Shown piece by piece: positions 1 through 7,155 of a DNA stretch of 14,516 nt. The DNA comes from Alphaproteobacteria bacterium (GTDB lineage: Bacteria; Pseudomonadota; Alphaproteobacteria; Rhodobacterales; Rhodobacteraceae), in contig JAJRUE010000326.1 of NCBI GenBank assembly GCA_024277955.1, forward strand, positions 1 through 14,516, read 5' to 3'. Position numbers and translations under genes: made by a program. Numbering within the stretch: the first letter of the stretch is position 1; the number at the start of each line of letters is the position of its first letter. The notes beneath the pieces are model-generated. The model was given only the letters and a program-made list of their open reading frames with translations, did no database searches and was not told where the DNA came from.

Positions 1-86
1 CGCCAGCCCAGTTTGGTCAGGTGGTAAAGCACCGAACAGCCCACCACCCCGCCGCCGATCACGACCGCCCTTGCCGTGGTTTTCAT
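1..86 (-). CDS. FAD-dependent oxidoreductase (sarcosine/dimethylglycine dehydrogenase-like), N-terminus only
   Basis: Only the first 28 codons lie in the window; the gene runs off the left edge. The peptide starts MKTTARAVVIGGGVVGCSVL and contains a GxGxxG-type dinucleotide-binding loop (GGGVVG, residues 11-16) right after a beta strand. This is the ADP-binding Rossmann start of D-amino-acid-oxidase-fold flavoproteins. The wording around it (GCSVLYHLTKLG) is typical of sarcosine or dimethylglycine dehydrogenases, which oxidatively demethylate N-methylglycines, often with a C-terminal GcvT-like folate domain that cannot be seen here. The start is supported by an AAGGAG Shine-Dalgarno about six bases upstream. 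The gap of 263 bases from the glycerate kinase argues against tight operon coupling. Another FAD amine oxidase of the same fold is possible. Confidence 0.7.
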   Translation of the reverse strand, partial: MKTTARAVVIGGGVVGCSVLYHLTKLGW

Positions 87-349
87 CGCCCGTCTCCTTG
101 CTGTCACGGGTCCATGCTGGGTGCGGCGGCGCGCCGGGGTCTGGTCAGGGGGCGACAGGAATGGTCGTTTTTGGGCGGCGCTGCCAGGCCTGGGGTCAAA
201 ACCCGATCAAGCTGCGCCGCCAGCCCGACAGGCGCGAAATGTCAGCGGTTCGGGACGCGCGGGCAAGGGTGGTTCCCTTTGCAAGCGGCCCGAGACACTG
301 AGCTTTCGCAGCAATTTCGCCAGTGGCGCAGCGGTAATGGGCATGTGAC

Positions 350-1579
350 CTAGAAGCGCATCAACACCTGCAGATCGGCGACATTGGTGCCGGTGGCGCC
401 GGTGATCAGCAAGTCGCCCGCCGCCTTGAGAGCATGGTAACTGTCGTTGCGCGCCAGCGCCGCGGCCGGGTCGATCCCGGCGGCGCGGATGCGCCCGAGC
501 GTCCCGGCATCCACCAGCCCGCCGGCGGCGTCGGTGGGCCCGTCGCGCCCGTCGGTGCCGCCCGACAGGAACACCCAGCCATCGGGCCAGCCCGCCTCTT
601 CGGCCAGCAGGGCGACGCGCAGCGCCAGTTCCTGGTTGCGCCCGCCCAGCCCGTCGCCCGCCAGCCGCACCGTGGTTTCGCCGCCAAACAGCCAGGTGCC
701 CGGCCCGGTGCCACGGGCGATGGTGCGCGCCGCCTCGGCCACATCGCCCACCAGCGGGCGCGGGTAGACCGCCGCCCCCGGCGCGGCGCGCGCCATGGCG
801 GCGACGCTTTGGGCGTTCGAGCCGATCAGGTGGTTTTCGACCAGCTCCGGCAGTTCTGCGGGCGGGCCTTCGGGGCGCGACAGATGCGCCTGCACGCTGG
901 CCGGCAGGTCGTCCCAGATCCCGGCGTCGCGCAGCAGGGCGCGCGCCTGGGCGCGGGTGCCGATCGGCGCGCAGGTCGGCCCCGAGGCCACCACCCGCAG
1001 ATCGTCGCCGATCACATCCGACAGGATCAGCCCGGTGACGCGGGCCGGCGCCGCCAGCCGGGCCAGCCCGCCGCCCTTGAGGCGCGACACCTGCTGGCGC
1101 ACCAGGTTCATCGCGCCGATATCCAGCCCCGCCGCCAGCAGGGCCGCGTTCACGCACGCCTTGTCGGCCAGGCTCACCCCGGCCACCGGGGCGGGCAGCA
1201 GCGCCGAAGCGCCGCCGCTGATCAGCACCAGCACATGATCGTCGGCGCCGGCGCTGCGCACCAGCTTTTCCACCGCCCGCCCGGCGGCCAGCCCGTTTTC
1301 GTCGGGCACCGGGTGGCCGGCCAGATGCAGCGCCGCGCCGGGCAGGGTCTGGTCGTTTTCGTAATTGGTCACCACAAGGGTCGCGTCGGGGCGCAGGTGG
1401 CCCATGGCGACCTCGGCCATGCCCACCGAAGCCTTGCCGATGGCGATGCACAACAGCCGCCCGGCGCAGGGCGGCACCAGATGCCCGGCCAACGCCCGCG
1501 CCACCGCGCCGCGCGCATCCGCCGCCGCAACGCCTGCCCGGAAAATCGACAGCGCCCCGCTTCTTGCCCCGCTCACCAT
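350..1579 (-). CDS. Glycerate 2-kinase, MOFRL family (older name hydroxypyruvate reductase TtuD)
   Basis: A 409-residue cytoplasmic enzyme, full length for the family. It is expected to phosphorylate D-glycerate to 2-phosphoglycerate with ATP, feeding glyoxylate, serine or tartrate carbon into glycolysis. An N-terminal DUF4147 domain spans roughly residues 8-235, with family motifs IGKAS (47-51), GHPVPDE (88-94) and ISGGASALLP (120-129). The C-terminal MOFRL domain carries SGGTDGRDGPTDAAGG (about 339-354) and ends GATGTNVADLQVL. Homologues are often misannotated as hydroxypyruvate reductase, but no dehydrogenase NAD-binding fold is present. The start at 1579 was chosen because an AAGG sits eight bases upstream and the family N-terminus (about 40 residues before the GKAS loop) fits. 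The frame is open for another 107 codons upstream, but that stretch is intergenic in character. The gene is divergent from selD. Related genes have been called gckA or ttuD; I do not assign a symbol. Confidence 0.9.
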   Translation of the reverse strand: MVSGARSGALSIFRAGVAAADARGAVARALAGHLVPPCAGRLLCIAIGKASVGMAEVAMGHLRPDATLVVTNYENDQTLPGAALHLAGHPVPDENGLAAGRAVEKLVRSAGADDHVLVLISGGASALLPAPVAGVSLADKACVNAALLAAGLDIGAMNLVRQQVSRLKGGGLARLAAPARVTGLILSDVIGDDLRVVASGPTCAPIGTRAQARALLRDAGIWDDLPASVQAHLSRPEGPPAELPELVENHLIGSNAQSVAAMARAAPGAAVYPRPLVGDVAEAARTIARGTGPGTWLFGGETTVRLAGDGLGGRNQELALRVALLAEEAGWPDGWVFLSGGTDGRDGPTDAAGGLVDAGTLGRIRAAGIDPAAALARNDSYHALKAAGDLLITGATGTNVADLQVLMRF

Positions 1580-1764
1580 GGAGCAAGCCTTAGCGCGCCA
1601 ACCCGGCCCCGGCAAGCCACCGCTTTCCAGGCGGAGCACCGCTTGCAGCGGTGCCGGTTCATGCCCGGTCACCCCATGCCGGGGCGACATCGGCGCAACC
1701 CTGCAGGCTGTTTCCAGACCCGGCGACCGCTTGGCCTGGACAGCCCCTTGCGAGAAGGAGAATG

Positions 1765-1797
1765 GCCTTTCGCTTCTTCTGCCTTTCGCTTCTTCTG
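1765..1797. repeat. 16-base perfect tandem duplication
   Basis: The unit GCCTTTCGCTTCTTCT occurs at 1765-1780 and again, base for base, at 1781-1796, followed by the G that would begin a third unit. The second unit's CTTCTTCTG end is also the start of the neighbouring dispersed repeat, so the duplication appears to have copied the edge of that element together with flanking sequence. A 16-base period is not a multiple of three, which argues against translation of this stretch. Confidence 0.9.
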
Positions 1798-1822
1798 TCC
1801 GAAAATATCCCCGCCGGAGGCA
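1789..1822 (-). repeat. Dispersed 34-base intergenic repeat, copy 1
   Basis: Read on the minus strand this begins TGCCTCCGGCGGGGATATTT and ends in CGGACAGAAGAAG. The same string occurs at 13280-13313 on the plus strand with 33 of 34 bases identical; the only difference is at position 1802 (A) versus 13300 (G on the plus strand, C in this orientation). The core CCTCCGGCGG is nearly self-complementary. I recall very similar strings in intergenic regions of many Rhodobacteraceae genomes, but that memory is unverified. The function is unknown. Confidence 0.8.
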
Positions 1823-1929
1823 TCCGGCAGCCCCCGCAATGCGCAGGGCCCGGCCATGTGGCCGCCCCCCCTGTCCTTTCCCGCCTCGCCGCCCTATCAA
1901 GTGACCGGAACCGAACCGACGGAGCGACG

Positions 1930-4206
1930 ATGCAGACCCCGCTGCCCATCACCCGCGAACTGCTGCTGATCGGCGGCGGCCATTCTCATGCCCTGGTGTT
2001 GCGCATGTGGGGGATGAAACCGCTTGCGGGCGTGCGCGTCACGGTGATCAACCCGCAGCCCACCGCCCCCTATTCGGGAATGCTGCCGGGCTTTGTGGCC
2101 GGCCATTACGCGCGCGGCGATCTGGATATCGACCTGGTGCAGCTGGCGCGCTTCGCCGGGGCGCGGCTGATCGCCGGGCGCGCGGTGCATATCGACCCGG
2201 CCCGGCGCGAAGTGACGCTCGAAGGCGGGCGGGTGCTGTCGTATCACGTGGCCTCGCTCGATATCGGGATCACCTCGGACATGCCGGCGATGCCCGGTTT
2301 CACGGACCATGCGGTGCCGGCCAAGCCGCTCGATCGTTTCGCCGCCACCTGGGACGGTTTTCGCGCCCGGGCGCTGGCCGGCGATGGTCCGGCGCGCGCG
2401 GTGGTGATCGGCGCCGGAGTGGCCGGGATCGAACTGGCGCTGGCGATGGCGCATGCGCTGCGCGCGGCGGGGAGGACTGCGGGGGGGACTGCGGGCGGAC
2501 CTGCCGCCAGCACCGCCGAAGTCACGCTGATCGACAAGGCCGAGATCCTGCCTGGCATGGCCGCATCGCGCCGCGCCTTTTTCCGCCGGGCGCTGGCCGA
2601 CGCCGGGGTGCGGCTGGTGGAAAACGACGCGCCGGTGCGCATCGCCGCGGATCACGTGGCGCTGGCTTCGGGCGCGCGCGTGGACGCCGATCTGGTGACC
2701 GGCGCGGCGGGGGCGCGGGCGCAGGGCTGGCTGGCCGGCTCGGGCCTGGCGCTGCACGAGGGCTTTGTCGTGGTCGATGAAACCCTGCGCACCCCCAGCC
2801 ATCCCGAGCTGTTCGCGGTGGGCGACTGCGCCCATCTTTCGCACGCGCCGCGCCCCAAGGCCGGGGTGTTCGCGGTGCGCGAAGCGCCGGTGCTGTTTCA
2901 CAACCTGCGCGCGGCGCTGTCGGGTGGCAAGGCCAGGGCCTTTCGCCCGCAAAAGGACTATCTGAAACTGATCTCGCTTGGGCAAAAGTCGGCGCTGGCG
3001 GACAAGTGGGGGGTGATGTGGCATGGCGCGGCGCTCTGGCGGCTCAAGGACCGGATCGACCGCAAGTTCATGGAGCAGTTCCGCGGGCTCGAACCGATGG
3101 CGCCGCCCGCGCCGCGGGGGCCGGTGGCCGACGGGGTGCGCGAGGTGCTGGGCGCGGCCCCGCTGTGCGGCGGCTGCGGCGCCAAGGTCGGCGGCGGCGC
3201 GCTGGCGACGGCGCTGTCCGGGCTGACCCCGCCCGAACGCGGCGATATCCTGTCTGGCGCCGGCGACGATGCAGCGGTGCTGGCCGGCCCCGACGGGCGG
3301 CGCCAGGTGATCAGCACCGACCACCTGCGCGCCTTCACCGAAGACCCGGCGCTGATGGCCGAGATTGCCGCGGTGCATGCGCTGGGCGACATCTGGGCCA
3401 TGGGGGGGGACCCGCAGGCAGCGCTTGCGACCATCACCCTGCCCCGGCTGTCGGGCGAGCTTCAGGGGCGCTGGCTGGCGGAAATCACCGGCGCGGCGGC
3501 GGCGATGTTCGCGCGCGAAGGCGCGGCGATCGTCGGCGGCCACAGCGCGCAAGGCTCGGAACTGTCGGTGGGTTTTACCGTCACCGGGTTGTGCGACGCC
3601 GCGCCGATCGGCAAGGGCGGCGCGCTGCCCGGTGACTGGCTGGTGCTGACCAAGCCGATCGGCACCGGCGTGATCCTGGCCGGCGAAATGCGCCTGCAGG
3701 CGCCGGGCGGTGCGGTGATGGCGGCGCTGGCCTCGATGCGCCGGCCCCATGGGGCGGCGGCGCGCATCCTGCGCGGCTGCGCCCGGGCGATGACCGACGT
3801 GACCGGCTTTGGCCTGGCCGGGCACCTGGCGGAAATGGCGCGCGCTTCGGGCTGCCGGATGGTGGTGGACCTGGCCTCGGTGCCGGTGCTGGCGGGGGCC
3901 GAGGACCTGGCGCGCGCCGGGGTGCGTTCATCGCTGTGGCCCGACAACCGGGCGCTGCTGGCCGGGCTGGAGACGCCGGATGACCCGCGCGCCGATCTGC
4001 TGTTCGACCCGCAGACCGCCGGCGGGCTGCTGGCGGCGGTGCCGGCCGAGCGGGCCGAGGCGGTGCTGGGCGAGTTGCAGGCCGCCGGGGTGGATGCGCG
4101 GCTGATCGGGCTGGCGGCCGAGGCCGGCGGGCATTCTGGAGGTGATGGCGGCGACGGTGATGGCGGTGATGGCGCAGGCGGCCTACCCGTCGTCCAGATC
4201 GTCTGA
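1930..4206 (+). CDS. selD: Selenide, water dikinase (SelD) fused to an N-terminal NADH-dehydrogenase-like flavoprotein domain
   Basis: A 758-residue fusion protein. Residues about 8-390 form a pyridine nucleotide-disulfide oxidoreductase-type flavoprotein, the family known as the N-terminal partner of SelD. It has FAD-binding IGGGHSH (14-20), a second Rossmann motif VIGAGVAGIE (159-168) and the FAD-contacting GDCAHL (298-303). Residues about 400-735 are selenophosphate synthetase, which makes selenophosphate from selenide and ATP. The catalytic loop CGGCGAK (413-419) provides Cys416 and Lys419 at the positions of E. coli Cys17 and Lys20. The second E. coli cysteine (Cys19) is replaced by Ala418, and the catalytic residue is Cys rather than Sec. 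DDAAVL and DVTGFGLAGH are further SelD motifs. The start at 1930 has GGAG five bases upstream and matches the family N-terminus. The C-terminus is a Gly/Asp-rich tail (about 735-751) overlapping the end of selU. The flavoprotein domain's substrate is not known; a role in supplying reduced selenium is a guess. Confidence 0.93.
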   Translation: MQTPLPITRELLLIGGGHSHALVLRMWGMKPLAGVRVTVINPQPTAPYSGMLPGFVAGHYARGDLDIDLVQLARFAGARLIAGRAVHIDPARREVTLEGGRVLSYHVASLDIGITSDMPAMPGFTDHAVPAKPLDRFAATWDGFRARALAGDGPARAVVIGAGVAGIELALAMAHALRAAGRTAGGTAGGPAASTAEVTLIDKAEILPGMAASRRAFFRRALADAGVRLVENDAPVRIAADHVALASGARVDADLVTGAAGARAQGWLAGSGLALHEGFVVVDETLRTPSHPELFAVGDCAHLSHAPRPKAGVFAVREAPVLFHNLRAALSGGKARAFRPQKDYLKLISLGQKSALADKWGVMWHGAALWRLKDRIDRKFMEQFRGLEPMAPPAPRGPVADGVREVLGAAPLCGGCGAKVGGGALATALSGLTPPERGDILSGAGDDAAVLAGPDGRRQVISTDHLRAFTEDPALMAEIAAVHALGDIWAMGGDPQAALATITLPRLSGELQGRWLAEITGAAAAMFAREGAAIVGGHSAQGSELSVGFTVTGLCDAAPIGKGGALPGDWLVLTKPIGTGVILAGEMRLQAPGGAVMAALASMRRPHGAAARILRGCARAMTDVTGFGLAGHLAEMARASGCRMVVDLASVPVLAGAEDLARAGVRSSLWPDNRALLAGLETPDDPRADLLFDPQTAGGLLAAVPAERAEAVLGELQAAGVDARLIGLAAEAGGHSGGDGGDGDGGDGAGGLPVVQIV
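4138..4179 (+). repeat. Low-complexity GGTGATGGC-type repeat encoding the SelD Gly/Asp tail
   Basis: Imperfect repeats of GGTGATGGC and GGCGACGGT encode a run of glycine and aspartate near residues 737-751 of SelD. Such tracts vary in length by replication slippage. It lies just before the antiparallel overlap with selU, so length change here would alter only the SelD tail. Confidence 0.75.
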
Positions 4207-5256
4207 ACGGTCGGGCAGCAGCGCGTCCAGATCGCCGGCCACCGCATCCAGCGCCGCATCGTCGAGCGAGGCCGCGCGCACCACCCCCAGCAGGGCGGTT
4301 TCGCGCCGCGCCCCCTGGCGGGCATAGCTGGGATCGTAATGCAGCTCCATCAGCTCGCGCGCCAGCTGTTCGGTGGCCCGCGCCCGGGCCAGCGCCTGCC
4401 AGTGTTCGACCCGCTCGCGGCCCTGGTGGTGGGTGAGCCCGGCCAGCACGCGTTCAAGCGCTTCGGTATCGGCGGCGATATCGGCATAGGCGCGGGCCAG
4501 ATAGGCGGCGCGGGCGGCAAGCGGCGCTTCCAGACGCAGGCGCGGCGCGGCCTTCATCGCCTTCCAGACAGCCGGCGGGATCAGCAGGTTGCCGATCTTG
4601 CTGCTTTCGGCTTCGACCAGCACCGGGCGCGCCGGGTCGAGCCGTGAAAAGGCGCGCGCAAGCGCCCCCTCAAAGGCCTTTTGCGACGGCTGCGGCCGCG
4701 CGACCGCGCCAAAGACCGAGCCGCGATGCGCCGCCAGCCCTTCGAGATCCACCACCTGCGCCCCGCGCGCCACCAGGCGGTGCAGCAGGTCGGTCTTGGC
4801 GGTGCCGGTATTGCCTTCGAGCACGATCAGCCGGCGACCAAGCGGCTGGTCATACATCGCCGCGCTGACCAGCCGACGGTAGGTCCGGTAGCCGCCGGCG
4901 AGCGTCTCGGCGCGCCAGCCCACCTGTTTCAGAATGGTGGCAAAGGCCCCGGAGCGCTGGCCGCCGCGCCAGCAATAGACCAGCGGGCGCCAGGCGCCGT
5001 CAAAGCCCGCCAGCGGCCCGTCCAGATGGGCGGCGACATTGCGCGCCACCAGCGCGGCGCCGATCTTCTTGGCGCTGAAGGCGTTCTGCTGCACGTAGAT
5101 GGTGCCGACGCGGGCGCGTTCGGCGTCGCTGAGCACCGGCAGGCTGATGGCGCCGGGCAGGTGATCTTCGGCGTATTCGGCGGGGCTGCGCGCATCGATC
5201 AGCGCATCGAACCCATGCGCGTCAAGCGCCGCCAGTGTGTCCATTTCCCAAGCCAT
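4183..5256 (-). CDS. mnmH: tRNA 2-selenouridine synthase (SelU/MnmH)
   Basis: A 357-residue protein of normal family length, also called SelU. It replaces the sulfur of 2-thiouridine at tRNA wobble position 34 with selenium from selenophosphate, via a geranylated intermediate. An N-terminal rhodanese domain (about 8-130) carries DARSPAEYAEDHLPGA and the catalytic-cysteine loop VYCWRGGQRSG, with Cys95. A P-loop domain follows, with GNTGTAKT at residues 148-155, where Ala153 replaces the usual glycine before the Walker lysine. The C-terminal part continues to RSDDLDDG. The start at 5256 fits homologues; an in-frame ATG at 5244 is an alternative, and neither has a strong Shine-Dalgarno. It converges on selD with a 24-base overlap of coding ends, pairing the selenophosphate maker with its user. 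It also lies 83 bases downstream of oppDF on the same strand, so read-through from the opp operon is possible. That gap contains only small GC palindromes and no clear terminator. Confidence 0.93.
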   Translation of the reverse strand: MAWEMDTLAALDAHGFDALIDARSPAEYAEDHLPGAISLPVLSDAERARVGTIYVQQNAFSAKKIGAALVARNVAAHLDGPLAGFDGAWRPLVYCWRGGQRSGAFATILKQVGWRAETLAGGYRTYRRLVSAAMYDQPLGRRLIVLEGNTGTAKTDLLHRLVARGAQVVDLEGLAAHRGSVFGAVARPQPSQKAFEGALARAFSRLDPARPVLVEAESSKIGNLLIPPAVWKAMKAAPRLRLEAPLAARAAYLARAYADIAADTEALERVLAGLTHHQGRERVEHWQALARARATEQLARELMELHYDPSYARQGARRETALLGVVRAASLDDAALDAVAGDLDALLPDRSDDLDDG

Positions 5257-5339
5257 GCCGGTCTTTACCCGAGCCCCGGACCAAGGTCCATCGCCGGGCC
5301 ACCCGGGCGCGCCGCGCGCAGCGCCTTGGACCGCCGCGC

Positions 5340-7154
5340 TTAGCCCGCCTTCAGGAGATCCTCGATCGGGTCATGTTCGGCCACCCAGTGATCCGGGGCC
5401 ACCTGTTCGAAACGCGGCACGTAATCGCGCGCGCCGGCCTTCAGTTTCGACGGCAGGAAGCGCAGCGCCGCCCCCGGGTCCAGCGGCGACGGCAATTCGC
5501 CGGGCAGCTTGATCCGCCGGCGGGTCTTTTCCACCGCCGGATCGGGCACCGGAACCGCCGAGATCAGCGATTTCGTGTAAGGATGCAGCGCGTTTTCGTA
5601 GATCGTGTCGCGGTCGGCCAGTTCCACCGCGCGCCCGAGATACAGCACCAGGATGCGGTGCGAGATTTCGCGCACAACCGCCAGGTCGTGGCTGATGAAG
5701 ATCATCGACAGGTCGAATTCGGTCTGCAGCTCCTTGAGCAGGTCGATGACCTGGGCCTGGATCGACACGTCCAGCGCCGACACGGCTTCGTCGCAGATCA
5801 CCAGTTTCGGGCCGTTGATCATCGCACGCGCAATGCCGACGCGCTGGTTCTGCCCGCCCGAAAGCTCATGCGGGTAGCGGTTGATCAGCTTCTGTTCCAG
5901 CCCGACCTTTTCCATCATTTCCGCCACCTTCAGCTTGCGCTGGCGGCCGGTCAGACCCGGCTGAAAGGTTTTCAGCGGTTCGGCGATCGACTGCGAAATC
6001 GTCATCCGCGGATCGAGCGAGGCGAGCGGATCCTGAAACACGATCTGCATGTCCTTGCGGAACGGGATCATCGCCTTGTGCCTGAGATCCTGAATCGGCT
6101 TGCCCAGCCAGGCGACCGAGCCCATGCTCGGCGGGATCAGCTTGAGCACCGCGCGCGCCAGCGTGGACTTGCCGCAGCCGCTTTCCCCCACAACGCCAAG
6201 GGTTTCGCCGGCGCGCAGTTCGAAACTGACCCCATCGACGGCCTTGAGCGGCACCTTCCTGCCGAACAGCCCCTGATTCAGCCGGACCGGGAAATGCACC
6301 TTCACATCCTCGACCCTCAGCACGGTTTCGGCCTTCGGGTCCAGCGGCTTGATCGGCTTGCCCTTGTTCGGCTCGTCGATGCGCGGCATCGCGTCCACCA
6401 GCATCCGGGTGTAGGGGTGGCCGGGGGAATGGAAGATCTGCTCGGCGCTGCCGCTTTCGACGAATTCGCCCAGCCGCATCACCTCGATCCGGTCGCACAT
6501 GCGCGCCACCACCCCCATGTCATGGGTGATCAGGGCAATCGCGGTGCCTTCCTCTTTCTGGAGTTTCACCATCAGGTCGAGGATTTCCGCCTGCACGGTC
6601 ACGTCCAGCGCCGTGGTCGGCTCGTCGGCCACCAGCAGGCGCGGGCCGCACAGCATCGCCATCGCGATCATCACCCGCTGGCGCATTCCCCCCGACAGTT
6701 CGTGCGGATACTGGCGCAGCCGGCGGCGGGCTTCGGGGATCTGGACGCGTTCCAGCCAGTGCAGGCATTGCGCGCGCGCCTCGGCATCGCCCAGGCCCTT
6801 GTGCAGCTTGAGCACCTCGGCCATCTGGTCGCCGATGCGCAGATGCGGGGTCAGCGCGGTCAGCGGATCCTGAAAGATCATCGTGATCTGGTCGCCGCGG
6901 ATGCGGTTGCGTTCCTCGGCGCTCAGGTCCAGCAGGTCGTGGCCGTCGAAGTCCACCCGGCCCGAGCAGCGGCCGTTTTCCGCCAGCAGCCCCATCGCGG
7001 CCATGAAGGTCTGGCTCTTGCCCGAGCCGCTTTCGCCGACGATGCCTAGGCATTCACCGGCATCGATGCGAAAGCTGATGTTCTTGACCGCCTCCACTTC
7101 GCCGTCGGGGGTGTCAAAGGTCACGGACAGGTTTTCTACGGTCAGAAGCGCCAT
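5340..7154 (-). CDS. oppDF: Oligopeptide ABC transporter, fused double ATP-binding protein (OppD-OppF)
   Basis: A 604-residue cytoplasmic ATPase with two complete nucleotide-binding domains in one chain; in E. coli OppD and OppF are separate proteins. NBD1 has Walker A GESGSGKS (40-47), signature LSGGMRQR (153-160), Walker B LLVADEPTTALD, and an oligopeptide-type C-terminal HPYTRML from residue 246. NBD2 has Walker A GESGCGKS (323-330), signature LSGGQNQR (431-438), Walker B LVICDEAVSALD, and a second HPYTKSL motif. Both sites look catalytically intact. It would power peptide uptake through OppBC. The start at 7154 was chosen because GAAGGA lies eight bases upstream and the oppC stop codon ends one base before it. 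An upstream in-frame ATG at 7181 would lie within oppC and add nine residues without family support. It is the last opp gene of the operon. Confidence 0.92.
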   Translation of the reverse strand: MALLTVENLSVTFDTPDGEVEAVKNISFRIDAGECLGIVGESGSGKSQTFMAAMGLLAENGRCSGRVDFDGHDLLDLSAEERNRIRGDQITMIFQDPLTALTPHLRIGDQMAEVLKLHKGLGDAEARAQCLHWLERVQIPEARRRLRQYPHELSGGMRQRVMIAMAMLCGPRLLVADEPTTALDVTVQAEILDLMVKLQKEEGTAIALITHDMGVVARMCDRIEVMRLGEFVESGSAEQIFHSPGHPYTRMLVDAMPRIDEPNKGKPIKPLDPKAETVLRVEDVKVHFPVRLNQGLFGRKVPLKAVDGVSFELRAGETLGVVGESGCGKSTLARAVLKLIPPSMGSVAWLGKPIQDLRHKAMIPFRKDMQIVFQDPLASLDPRMTISQSIAEPLKTFQPGLTGRQRKLKVAEMMEKVGLEQKLINRYPHELSGGQNQRVGIARAMINGPKLVICDEAVSALDVSIQAQVIDLLKELQTEFDLSMIFISHDLAVVREISHRILVLYLGRAVELADRDTIYENALHPYTKSLISAVPVPDPAVEKTRRRIKLPGELPSPLDPGAALRFLPSKLKAGARDYVPRFEQVAPDHWVAEHDPIEDLLKAG

Positions 7155-7155
7155 G

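Larger units (their letters stand above)
1580..1929. other. Divergent intergenic region between glycerate kinase and selD
   Basis: This 350-base gap should hold the promoters of both flanking genes. I could not pick convincing -35/-10 pairs on either strand. It contains a 16-base tandem duplication (from 1765) running into a 34-base dispersed repeat (1789-1822). An ATG at 1762, in frame with selD, has an AAGGAG only one base upstream. Using it would add 56 residues with no resemblance to the family, so the selD start at 1930 is preferred. The region is open in several frames only because of its high G+C. Confidence 0.6.

Noticed and set aside
1762..1929. A 56-residue N-terminal extension of SelD from an ATG at 1762
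   Set aside because: The Shine-Dalgarno is only one base from the ATG, the extension is encoded by a tandem duplication and a dispersed repeat, and the family N-terminus starts at 1930.
434..1969. A 511-codon plus-strand open frame opposite the glycerate kinase and reaching into selD
   Set aside because: Antisense to a clear MOFRL kinase, low-complexity composition, and it ends inside selD in another frame.
1897..3825. A 642-codon minus-strand open frame antisense to selD
   Set aside because: It lies opposite a confidently identified fusion protein and lacks coding features of its own.
5257..5339. A terminator between oppDF and selU
   Set aside because: Only five-pair palindromes (for example 5278-5289) are present, with no T-run; too weak to call.
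5235..7049. A 604-codon plus-strand open frame antisense to oppDF
   Set aside because: Same composition bias, covering two intact ABC ATPase domains on the other strand; no recognisable motif.
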